In this document: positions 18,237-25,900 of the stretch, piece after piece
How positions within the stretch are numbered: position 1 is the first letter of the stretch
Layout of the letters: every line of letters starts with the position of its first letter
Source: Pseudomonas sp. PDM16
GTDB lineage: Bacteria > Pseudomonadota > Gammaproteobacteria > Pseudomonadales > Pseudomonadaceae
DNA: 64,000 nucleotides
Reading direction: 5' to 3'
Assembly (NCBI RefSeq): GCF_014851865.1
Contig: NZ_JACVAM010000004.1
Location: 1 to 64,000 of the forward strand
The notes under the pieces: generated by a model
Seen by the model: the letters and a program-made list of their open reading frames with translations, nothing else
What the model was told of the DNA's origin: nothing
The model's database searches: none
Made by a program: the position numbers and the translations under genes

Positions 18237-20101
18237 ACTGTGGGCCTCGTGCCGAAGCGAGGCGCCCATTGACCGATGCGGCCTCGCTGAGCGCTGCTCA
18301 GGCTGACCTCGATAAAGGTGTTGAGGCCTACATGGCGGGCGAGGAAGCGCTCCATCACGGTCCCGAACAGATAGGCGCTGCCACCCGCGAACTGCGTTTC
18401 ATCGACGGTCAGGTCGATGGCGACACCCCGACCGAAGGTCAGCGGGCCATACCCTGGCAGCCTCCTGGTCACCGGCTTCAGGCTGGCGCCGAGCAGCCCC
18501 CGAGCCTGTCGGGCTACGGCTGCGTCCCCCAGCGCGGCATAGAGAGTCAGCAACTCGCGCAACGCTTCGGCCCCCTGTTCGGGTGTCAGGTCGGTCAGCG
18601 TCTGGTAGCCGAGCCCCAGTTGGCTGATCAGGCGCCAGGTCAGCTCACCTTCTGGCGCTGCCGGCTGTGGCTTGGTCGGCCCTTCGATGATGCGCACGGC
18701 GGAGACTGGCAATGAGCCGAGAGGAATCAGATCCTGGTTGCTGCCGATCGACATCAGCATGGGCAGATCGCGATTGCTGACTGTCATCTCCACTCCCAGT
18801 TGGCGGAGCGTGCCCGAATAGGGGGCTTCCTTACGATCGACCAGGCTGAGAAACACCTCCGAGCCGATGTAGGTGGTACGAGCTCCGTGACGACGTGAGC
18901 TGTCGGAGGGGCGCCGCGGTTCGCGGCGTACGGAGAAATAGCTGCCATGCTCGCCTCGGTCCTGAGCGACGCACGTGTAGAACGGGCGGAATTCGGCCTC
19001 CACGGTATTGTCCTGACCGAAGCCCTCGGCGAGGGCAACGCTGTAGACCTCGTAGTCCATGGGGCGGGCGCGATCCGGTACCACATGGAACTCGTGGCGA
19101 TTGCCCGCGACCGGAACCCGGTCGGAGCGCATGTCGATCAGGTTGACTGCTGGGGTGCAGAACAGGGCGAAGTGTTCGGGGCCGATCAGCGTTTCGTACT
19201 CGCTGGCATTGCGGTCAAGGAGGATCAGAATCTCGAAGCCGCTGGCGTCGCGACTCCCTGCGAGTGCCTTGGCGAGTCCGTCGATGGCGATGAAGTGATA
19301 GCGCGCAGGCATCGCGAAGTATTCGTGCAACAGCCGGTAGCCCTGAAAGCCGCGAGGGGAGTAGGGCAGCAGTGATTCGTCTTCGGATAGCCCCTCGGGC
19401 TGTAGTGAGCTTGCTGGCAGCAGGGTCCATTCACCGGAATCGGTAGGGCGAACCGCTATGCCAAGGGTATGGCCGCAGAGCAGCTCATAGAGGTGAGAGG
19501 CTAGCTGTCCACTATTGCGCAGGTGCAGGGACAGACGATCGAGCCCAGGCGCCTGACCGCCATGAGCACTGGTGAAGTCGAGACGCAGATGCAGGGTTGA
19601 TCTGATCGGTCGGTCCAGCTGGAGTCGCGCCAGGCGGACGTCGGCGGGCGCGCCCTCGAAGCGGGCGGATGCCAAGGTCAGCGGCCAGAGCTCGACGGTA
19701 TGGGCGGTGCGAAACTCGCACTGGGTCCGGCGCTCGGCCCGCAGGGGCTCTTTGAGTCGGGTACCCCGAGCGACAACGAAGCCGTTCTCGTGGTTGCCAC
19801 CCATCTCGCCAGGTGTGAACTGGACGATGCACATCGCCGGCGTCGGCGACAGGTAGTTCGGATAAACAACCTCCAGCAGGCGTTGAGAGAATCGGGGGAA
19901 TTCCGCATCCATCTTCAGGTGGATGCGTGCGGTCAGAAAGCAGAAGCCTTCCAGCAGGCGCTCGACATAGGGGTCTGTTACTTCCGTGCCGCACATACCC
20001 AGTCGGGCGGCGACCTTGGGATACTGCTTGGCGAACTCCGCGCCCAGCTCTCGCAGGTAGGCCAGCTCGTCGTTGTAGTAGTTCAGCAGCCTGGGGTCCA
20101 T
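18233..20101 (-). CDS. tssF: T6SS baseplate protein TssF
   Basis: 622-residue TssF (ImpG/VasA family), the main wedge protein of the baseplate. It starts MDPRLLNYYNDELAYLRELGAEFA and continues with KYPKVAARLGM-like and DPYVERLLEGFCFLTARI segments (near 30-55) that are hallmarks of the family. An in-frame upstream extension to 20176 reads into tssE and is not family-like, so I use the ATG at 20101. The start follows the tssE stop by one base. Confidence 0.95.
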   Translation of the reverse strand: MDPRLLNYYNDELAYLRELGAEFAKQYPKVAARLGMCGTEVTDPYVERLLEGFCFLTARIHLKMDAEFPRFSQRLLEVVYPNYLSPTPAMCIVQFTPGEMGGNHENGFVVARGTRLKEPLRAERRTQCEFRTAHTVELWPLTLASARFEGAPADVRLARLQLDRPIRSTLHLRLDFTSAHGGQAPGLDRLSLHLRNSGQLASHLYELLCGHTLGIAVRPTDSGEWTLLPASSLQPEGLSEDESLLPYSPRGFQGYRLLHEYFAMPARYHFIAIDGLAKALAGSRDASGFEILILLDRNASEYETLIGPEHFALFCTPAVNLIDMRSDRVPVAGNRHEFHVVPDRARPMDYEVYSVALAEGFGQDNTVEAEFRPFYTCVAQDRGEHGSYFSVRREPRRPSDSSRRHGARTTYIGSEVFLSLVDRKEAPYSGTLRQLGVEMTVSNRDLPMLMSIGSNQDLIPLGSLPVSAVRIIEGPTKPQPAAPEGELTWRLISQLGLGYQTLTDLTPEQGAEALRELLTLYAALGDAAVARQARGLLGASLKPVTRRLPGYGPLTFGRGVAIDLTVDETQFAGGSAYLFGTVMERFLARHVGLNTFIEVSLSSAQRGRIGQWAPRFGTRPTV

Positions 20102-20102
20102 C

Positions 20103-20615
20103 TCATGACCTCCCGACGTTTTCCAGGGATACCAGGCCGCACTCCAGATCGATGCTGGACCGCAGCAGCAGTTCAAGAGGGTAGGGCTGAGAGCGGAGTT
20201 GACCGCGTATCTCTAGGGACAGACGGTTGCGCGAGGCCAGCCCCTGGGCTGCAGGCAATACGCGTACCTCGAGCGAGTCCGGCAGTATTCGCGGTTCGAA
20301 CGTGGTGATTGCTGTATGCAGCGTGGTCTCTACATCCTTCCAGTCGGCCGCAGCCAACTGGCGGCCGGACAGCGCTGGAATGCCGAAATTGACTACCGAC
20401 ATCTGGGCGAGCGGGCTGCCTTCGAAGCTTGTCGTCGATTCTGCATTCACGGTGTTGAGCAGCCAGGAAAGGTCGCGAAGGACGCTTTCGCGGAGATAGG
20501 AAGAACTGGTGAGCCGTTCGTGAGGGGCTTCGCTACCACGCTGTGGGGCGTGGTCGGTCAGTCGATCCAGCAGTGAAGGCATCAGCCGGTTGCTGTGCTC
20601 GCTAGCAGCACTCAT
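20103..20615 (-). CDS. tssE: T6SS baseplate protein TssE (gp25-like)
   Basis: 170-residue TssE, homologue of phage T4 gp25, which nucleates the sheath on the baseplate. It contains the LMPSLLDRLTD N-terminal segment, ESVLRDLSWLLNT near 60 and the conserved VNFGIPALSG near 90. Its start overlaps the tagJ stop by four bases. The gp25 domain covers most of the protein. Confidence 0.93.
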   Translation of the reverse strand: MSAASEHSNRLMPSLLDRLTDHAPQRGSEAPHERLTSSSYLRESVLRDLSWLLNTVNAESTTSFEGSPLAQMSVVNFGIPALSGRQLAAADWKDVETTLHTAITTFEPRILPDSLEVRVLPAAQGLASRNRLSLEIRGQLRSQPYPLELLLRSSIDLECGLVSLENVGRS

Positions 20616-21412
20616 GGCTGAGTGGCCAACGACAATAGCTGGCGAATCTCGAGCAGCGGATGCTCTCCGGCAGGGCTGATCAGCATGCGCTGCCCGGTGC
20701 CGGTCCACAGAGTGTCACTGAGGGGCCGCCACTCCGTCAGCGTACCCAGCGCGAGGGCGTCCTGCTCCGAATGGCTGAATGGGTAGCGCGCCGGCAGCAG
20801 CACGGAGTGCGGGTCGCCACTGTTCAATGTTACCCGCGCGGGAATCCAGACCAGGTCGCTGAGGTCGCTGGGGGCGTCGATCTCCAGGCGCTGGATGTTC
20901 TCGAACGGTAACCAGCAGTATTGGCCGTCGAGGAAGAGCTCGCAGACCGGTCCGAGTCTGGAGTCACCGTCGGCGATCCACTCGACCTGAGTGCCGTCGA
21001 TGAGGAACGGCGTCTCGCCGGCTTCCTCAAACGCCCGCGTGTGCAGCTCCAGGGCCTGCGTCGAGTCACCTTGGGCTCGGCATGCCAGTGACCGGGCCAG
21101 GGAAGCCAGCCAGCCCCTAGGCTGGCCCAGGGGCTTGGCCTCCAGCTGGCCAGCGAACACCTGCTCCCGGGTACGCTCGCACCGTATGGCGTCTTGATAG
21201 GTGTGAGACATCAGACGGCATTTGGCATCGATCTGGGCGATCGTCTGCAACTGAGCGGCTGCGCGCTCCCAGTCACCTTTCACCATGCATAGCTGCGCGT
21301 AGTGGATACGCAATCTGGAGTCTGTCGGAGCGTGCCTAATACTCTGAAGCAGGTAGGCGACCTGCTCGTTCAATGAGGTTTGAAACAGGGATGGAGCGCT
21401 GGCCGGGTTCAT
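20612..21412 (-). CDS. tagJ: T6SS accessory protein TagJ (ImpE/SciE family)
   Basis: 266 residues, TPR-like helical N-terminal half (VAYLLQSIRHAPTDSRLRIHYAQLCMVKGDWERA near 15-50) and a C-terminal ImpE domain with LEIDAPSDLSDLVWIPARV near 175. In Pseudomonas aeruginosa TagJ binds the sheath protein TssB and is thought to help ClpV-mediated sheath turnover. It is coupled to tssE by an overlap. Confidence 0.9.
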   Translation of the reverse strand: MNPASAPSLFQTSLNEQVAYLLQSIRHAPTDSRLRIHYAQLCMVKGDWERAAAQLQTIAQIDAKCRLMSHTYQDAIRCERTREQVFAGQLEAKPLGQPRGWLASLARSLACRAQGDSTQALELHTRAFEEAGETPFLIDGTQVEWIADGDSRLGPVCELFLDGQYCWLPFENIQRLEIDAPSDLSDLVWIPARVTLNSGDPHSVLLPARYPFSHSEQDALALGTLTEWRPLSDTLWTGTGQRMLISPAGEHPLLEIRQLLSLATQP

Positions 21413-21552
21413 CGATGCCTATCCTTGGCAAGTACGGTGCTACTGCAGGATCTACTGATCCTTCCTGGTCGAATACACGGAGTTAGAGCTCCGGTAGATA
21501 TCGGGCTGTGGGTTTATCGAGCGAGATGTCTTGTGACTTATGGGGCCGAGAG

Positions 21553-21587
21553 GGGTTGCCGAGGGCCATGGTGCTCCTCGGCAACCC
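21553..21587 (-). terminator. Hairpin between hcp and tagJ
   Basis: Perfect 12-bp stem GGGTTGCCGAGG / CCTCGGCAACCC with an 11-base loop, 60 bases after the hcp stop. It has no T tract on the minus strand. It probably acts as a 3' mRNA stabiliser or partial terminator that raises hcp mRNA over the downstream genes, as expected for a structural protein needed in large amounts. Confidence 0.6.
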
Positions 21588-21647
21588 TTGAAGAACGTTT
21601 ACGGAGTTTTCCCAAGGCTGCTGAATGACATTCTCAGCCTATGCAGG

Positions 21648-22133
21648 TCATTCCTTGTTCTGTTTGACATCCCAGGTGCCAGTAACCGTGGCGCCCATCG
21701 AGCCGTCGGTGTTCTGCTCTTTCACCTCGACCTTGACCTTGCCATAGGACATGCCGACCGATTCGGTCACTCGTGGGTCACTGGTCGAGCCCATCGGACT
21801 CACGTGGGTGATCAGAACTTCGTTCAACGTTATTTTCATGTACTCCTGCGAGCCGTCACCCACTTTGCAGCACGACACTTCGACACTGGCAATATGCTTG
21901 CCGCTGGCGCAGTACTTCATGAGGTTCGGGGTTGCCTTGTCCACGTAGTGGGTGAAGTGCAGTTCGCCGAAGTTGGCTTTGCCAGCACCGGAGCCGCCGC
22001 CGGTGTGGGACGTGGAAGTCTGGCTGACCGAGTAGCCCCATTGAAGTACGTCGATCTGCCCCGAGTGCTTGGAGTCTTTGGACTCGCCCGGAATGCCGTC
22101 GATCTTGATGAAAAAATCCTGAAGTGAAGACAT
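21648..22133 (-). CDS. hcp: T6SS inner tube protein Hcp
   Basis: 161 residues. Hcp forms hexameric rings that stack as the T6SS tube and can carry effectors. Visible family features are the DFFIKIDGIPGESKDSKHSG N-terminus, IDVLQWGYSVSQ near 30, a FTHYVDKATP-like strand near 65 and GSQEYMKITLNEVLI near 100. It is the usual Hcp length with no extension, so it is not an evolved Hcp-effector fusion. Flanked by 180-230-base gaps on both sides, so it may have its own promoter in 22134-22315. Confidence 0.95.
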   Translation of the reverse strand: MSSLQDFFIKIDGIPGESKDSKHSGQIDVLQWGYSVSQTSTSHTGGGSGAGKANFGELHFTHYVDKATPNLMKYCASGKHIASVEVSCCKVGDGSQEYMKITLNEVLITHVSPMGSTSDPRVTESVGMSYGKVKVEVKEQNTDGSMGATVTGTWDVKQNKE

Positions 22134-22315
22134 TTCTATTCCCTTATGAAATGGTTTTTTAGTCGGCCGATCACCCGGCCGGATACTCTGGATGGCGTGC
22201 TGATTTCTTTGTTTGTCCTGCCTCTGTTGAGTTGAAGTATCGGATCGTCTAGATACGGTGGTTGCTGAGATCCTTTAACGGCCAATTCGCTTGGCTACGG
22301 CTCTCTGGGTGGTGT

Positions 22316-23809
22316 TCAACTGGTGGCGTTCTTCACCGAAGGAAGCTTCGAAACCAGGCGAAGAGAGACTGTCAGTCCTTCCAGCTGGTAGTGTGGTCGC
22401 AGGAAGAACTTGGAGGTGTAGTAGCCGGGGTTGTCCGCCACTTCCTCGACCTTTACCTCGGCCGCTGCCAGGGGCTTGCGCGCCTTGGTTTCCTGGGATG
22501 AGTTCGAGGGGTCGCCGTCGACGTAGTTCATGATCCAGTCGTTGAGCCAGCGCTGCATGTCTTCGCGTTCGCGGAACGAGCCGATCTTGTCGCGGACGAT
22601 GCACTTGAGGTAGTGGGCAAACCGGCAGCAGGCGAACAGATAGGGTAGTCGCGCCGCCAGGTTGGCATTGGCAGTGGCATCCGGATCGTAGTACTCGGTC
22701 GGCTTCTGCAGGGACTGGGCGCCGATAAAGGCTGCCATGTCGGAGTTCTTGCGGTGGATGAGCGGCATGAACCCATTCTTGGCGAGTTCTGCCTCTCTCC
22801 GATCGGAGATGGCGATTTCCGTCGGGCATTTCATGTCGACACCCCCATCGTCCGAAGGGAAGGTGTGGGTCGGCAGGTCGTCGACCGCACCGCCGGATTC
22901 GACGCCTCGAATCGATGTACACCAACCGAAGTATTTGAATGAGCGGTTGATGTTCACAGCCATCGCATAGGCCGAGTTGGCCCAGCAGTAGCCACTGTGA
23001 TTGGAACCATCGGTATCTTCCTCGAAGTCGAACTCGTCCACCGGGTTTGTGCGCACACCGTAGGGGAGGCGAGCCAGAAATCTCGGCATGGCGAGTCCGA
23101 TATAGCGAGAATCCTCCGAGGCGCGCATGCTGCGCCAACCGGTGTACTCGGTGTTCTCGAAGATCTTCGTCAGATCCCGTGGGTTGGCGAGTTCCTGCCA
23201 CGACTCCATCTGCATGACCGAAGGTGCGGCGCCCGCGATGAAGGGACAGTGCGAGGCGGCCGCCACCTTGGACATCTCATTGAGCAGCTCCACGTCTGGC
23301 GGGGAGTGGTCGAAGAAGTAATCACCGACTATGCAGCCATAGGGTGTGCCACCGAACTGATCGTATTCCTGCTCGTAAACCTTCTTGAAGATGGGGCTCT
23401 GGTCCCAACCGATCCCCTTGTGGCGCCGCAGAGTTCGATGCAACTCCTTCTTGGAAATGGGGAGCACCCTGATCTTCAACATCTCGTCGACTTCGGTGTT
23501 GTTCACCAGATGATGAAGCCCTCTCCATGCACTTTCGATCTGCTGGAATTCGGGCTGGTGGATGATCGCGTTGATCTGTTCGGATAGTTTGCGGTCGATC
23601 TCCGCGATGATTGCCTCGATGGCCTTGTAGGCGTCGTTGCTCAGGGTCGTGGCGTTGACCAGGGCCTGCTCGGCGAGCGTGCGCACTGCGCTTTGAACTG
23701 CCTCTCGTGCTTCGTCGGTCTTGGGTTTGAATTCTTTCTGCAGCAGCGCGGAAAAATCTCCCCCGCTCAGTGTTTCCAGTTGCAGGTTGCTGGCTTGAAT
23801 GGCTGTCAT
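22316..23809 (-). CDS. tssC: T6SS sheath large subunit TssC (VipB)
   Basis: 497 residues, normal TssC length. It builds the contractile sheath with TssB. Recognisable segments are ESAWRGLHHLVNNTEVDEMLKIRVL near 90, the EYDQFGGTPYGCIVGDYFF segment near 150, PFIAGAAPSVM near 195 and the C-terminal YLKCIVRDKIGSF near 405. It lies 17 bases downstream of tssB. Confidence 0.97.
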   Translation of the reverse strand: MTAIQASNLQLETLSGGDFSALLQKEFKPKTDEAREAVQSAVRTLAEQALVNATTLSNDAYKAIEAIIAEIDRKLSEQINAIIHQPEFQQIESAWRGLHHLVNNTEVDEMLKIRVLPISKKELHRTLRRHKGIGWDQSPIFKKVYEQEYDQFGGTPYGCIVGDYFFDHSPPDVELLNEMSKVAAASHCPFIAGAAPSVMQMESWQELANPRDLTKIFENTEYTGWRSMRASEDSRYIGLAMPRFLARLPYGVRTNPVDEFDFEEDTDGSNHSGYCWANSAYAMAVNINRSFKYFGWCTSIRGVESGGAVDDLPTHTFPSDDGGVDMKCPTEIAISDRREAELAKNGFMPLIHRKNSDMAAFIGAQSLQKPTEYYDPDATANANLAARLPYLFACCRFAHYLKCIVRDKIGSFREREDMQRWLNDWIMNYVDGDPSNSSQETKARKPLAAAEVKVEEVADNPGYYTSKFFLRPHYQLEGLTVSLRLVSKLPSVKNATS

Positions 23810-23826
23810 GTCGGGATCTTCCTTGA

Positions 23827-24375
23827 TCAGTCGTCGCTGCTTTCTTGCGCGGTCGCTTCAACGCGTGGAGCGGCAGCCAGGGAGTTCAGCAACGCGGGGT
23901 TCTGTAGAACCTTTCCGATCAGCTCCTCGGCGCCGGTCTTGCCGTCCATGTAGGTCAGCAGGTTGTTCAGTTGAGTACGTGCATCGAGCAGTTGGGAAAG
24001 CGCGCCCACTTTTCTCGCGATCGCCCCAGGGGAAAAGTCGTCCATGCTGTCGAACGTGATATCGATGGCGATGTTGCCGTCTCCGGTCAGGGTATTGGGC
24101 ACAACGAACGCGACCCGAGGCTGCAGCGACTTCATGCGTTCGTCGAAGTTGTCGATATCGATTTCGAGGAACTTGCGGTCGGCCACGGCTGGAAGGGCTT
24201 CCTTCGGCTTGCCTGCCAGATCCGCCATCACGCCCATCACGAAGGGCAACTGGATCTTCTTTTCCGAACCGTACAGCTCGACGTCGTATTCGATCTGCAC
24301 GCGTGGAGCGCGGTTACGTGCAATGAACTTCTGGCTGCTCTTTCGATTAACCGTCTCGTGGCGCGGGTTATTCAT
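23827..24375 (-). CDS. tssB: T6SS sheath small subunit TssB (VipA)
   Basis: 182 residues. It starts MNNPRHETVNRKSSQKFIAR and has the classical VQIEYDVELYGSEKKIQLPFVMGVMADL segment, followed by FLEIDIDNFDERM near 75. It pairs with TssC to make the sheath. The ORF extends upstream to 24396, but the internal ATG at 24375 sits behind GGAGAGAAAC and gives the family N-terminus. Confidence 0.96.
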   Translation of the reverse strand: MNNPRHETVNRKSSQKFIARNRAPRVQIEYDVELYGSEKKIQLPFVMGVMADLAGKPKEALPAVADRKFLEIDIDNFDERMKSLQPRVAFVVPNTLTGDGNIAIDITFDSMDDFSPGAIARKVGALSQLLDARTQLNNLLTYMDGKTGAEELIGKVLQNPALLNSLAAAPRVEATAQESSDD

Positions 24376-24416
24376 CTGTTTCTCTCCATGAAACAACGGG
24401 CTCGGTGGTGCGGTAG

Positions 24417-25412
24417 TTATTCCTGCCTGGTCAGGCCTGCAATAGTTTCTGCTTGCTGTACCCCGGCCGGAGCCAGGTCCCGAAGAATGGCGAGGAAGTC
24501 CTGGCCGATCATCTTGCGAGCCCTGCGAATGAGCAGCGGGGCTGGGTTGGCGGGCTCGCTGCGCTCCAGGTACTCGCAGACCTCATCCAACATGGCGATG
24601 GCATCGCTCCGGCTGTTGGCCTTGGATGTGCCTGGGCCGTCTGTAGTCAGGCTTGCCGGTGCTGGTGGTGCCTCCGGCTGTCCCGGGTGTTCGCAGCCCG
24701 AGCCCGTGGGTGTGATGAGATCGATGAGACCGATGATTCCGGTGAAGTCCGGTGTGTGTTCGACGCCCAGCGATGGTAGAAGAAGATCGCGCAGCTCATG
24801 AATGCGCTCCCGTACGCGAGGTAGCGCCAGCAGATCCTGATTTCCAGACTCCAGCTCGTCTCGCAGGAAGCGGGGCAACTGCTCACGTTGCAGTGGCTCG
24901 CTCCCGGCGTCGCCTCGCGACTGCGCGATGCGTTCTAGGGTGCCCAGGGGCAGCTTACCCAGCTGTCGGCTGCTGACCTCGGCGCACCGCAGGTCATCGG
25001 GCAACCCGCGCATAGCCGCGAGATCAGCCAGTGCGTTGCTGCGGGGTAGCAAGTCCTCCTCTCCGTCGTCGAGCAGCGTTGGGTGTCCGTCGTGCCAGTA
25101 GCGACGTGTCATCGCTATGACGAGTGTCAGGCCTTCCTCTATCCCACGGGGGCCATGCAGGCGCGCGAGCGCTCTGGTGATGACGACGGCGAGCCGGAAG
25201 TCTTTGCTTCTGACCAGCAGTGCTCTGGCCATCTGCAGCACTGCCGGCCAATTGGGGTCTTGGGCTCGAACCAGCGTCTCGCCGTACTGCTGTTCGGGTA
25301 CGCCCCGCATCTCTCGCTCGAGCTCGAGGAAGTCGGCGTCGTAATCGAGGGCGCTACCGCCTGGTAGCTCGGCCGTGACAGACGCCAAAAGCGTGTCGAT
25401 ATCGAGATTCAT
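24417..25412 (-). CDS. tssA: T6SS cap/assembly protein TssA
   Basis: 331 residues of the ImpA N-terminal domain family. TssA caps and primes the growing tube-sheath. The N-terminal stretch GSALDYDADFLELEREM (near 20) and PNWPAVLQMARALLVRSKDFRLAVVITRA (near 52) are typical, as is the C-terminal RSDAIAMLDEVCEYLERSEPANPAPLLIRRARKMIG (near 270). It is of the short TssA class judging by length. Located between the lipoprotein gene and tssB. Confidence 0.93.
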   Translation of the reverse strand: MNLDIDTLLASVTAELPGGSALDYDADFLELEREMRGVPEQQYGETLVRAQDPNWPAVLQMARALLVRSKDFRLAVVITRALARLHGPRGIEEGLTLVIAMTRRYWHDGHPTLLDDGEEDLLPRSNALADLAAMRGLPDDLRCAEVSSRQLGKLPLGTLERIAQSRGDAGSEPLQREQLPRFLRDELESGNQDLLALPRVRERIHELRDLLLPSLGVEHTPDFTGIIGLIDLITPTGSGCEHPGQPEAPPAPASLTTDGPGTSKANSRSDAIAMLDEVCEYLERSEPANPAPLLIRRARKMIGQDFLAILRDLAPAGVQQAETIAGLTRQE

Positions 25413-25427
25413 GAGCGCGCCCAGCTA

Positions 25428-25871
25428 TCAGTGGGTGGAAGGCTTGGTTGGGCGTTCGCTTGCCCTTGCGAATACAGGACCCCACTGAGGGTGGCCGTCC
25501 TCGGCGCTATCCAGCTTGAACGACGGGTCGATCTGCAGGGCCCGCTCGAATGCGTATCGACATTGCGCATAGCGCTCGGTGACGCAGTAGCCGAACGCCA
25601 GATACTTGAGGGCCTGGAGTTGAGTGCCGGTGCTGGCCTCCCAGATTTCAGGGGCGAGAAACCTGTTCTCGGCTAGGAAGTAGTTGCCGCCCTGGTATAG
25701 GCGGATGCCCTCCATGAGGCTCCGCTTGCCTCGCTCCTCGCGCTGCTGGGCCGCAATTTCCTCCGCTGTCGGCGGCGGTGGCGGAAGTGGCTTTTCCTTG
25801 GCGCATCCAGCCAGGGTGGAGGCGAGAATAGCCATCAGGATTGAGGCGGTGGTGATACGGATCATCTTCAT
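25428..25871 (-). CDS. T6SS-associated TPR-type lipoprotein (TssQ-like)
   Basis: 147 residues. The N-terminus is a lipoprotein signal with lipobox LAGC near residue 23, followed by a proline-rich tether (LPPPPPTAEE). The mature part has a TPR-like helical repeat: LMEGIRLYQGGNYFLAENRF, then ALKYLAFGYCVTERYAQCRYAFERALQIDPSF. It is probably anchored in the outer membrane facing the periplasm. Lipoproteins of this kind sit next to tssA and kinase genes in several T6SS loci; a role in sensing or in assembling the membrane complex is inference. It lies between the kinase gene and tssA. Confidence 0.8.
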   Translation of the reverse strand: MKMIRITTASILMAILASTLAGCAKEKPLPPPPPTAEEIAAQQREERGKRSLMEGIRLYQGGNYFLAENRFLAPEIWEASTGTQLQALKYLAFGYCVTERYAQCRYAFERALQIDPSFKLDSAEDGHPQWGPVFARASERPTKPSTH

Positions 25872-25900
25872 TCGATTTCACGACTCATGGGAAAGCGGGC

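Noticed and set aside
22134..22315. Possible sigma-54 promoter before hcp
   Set aside because: No TGGCAC-N5-TTGC match was found on the relevant strand, so I do not annotate it.
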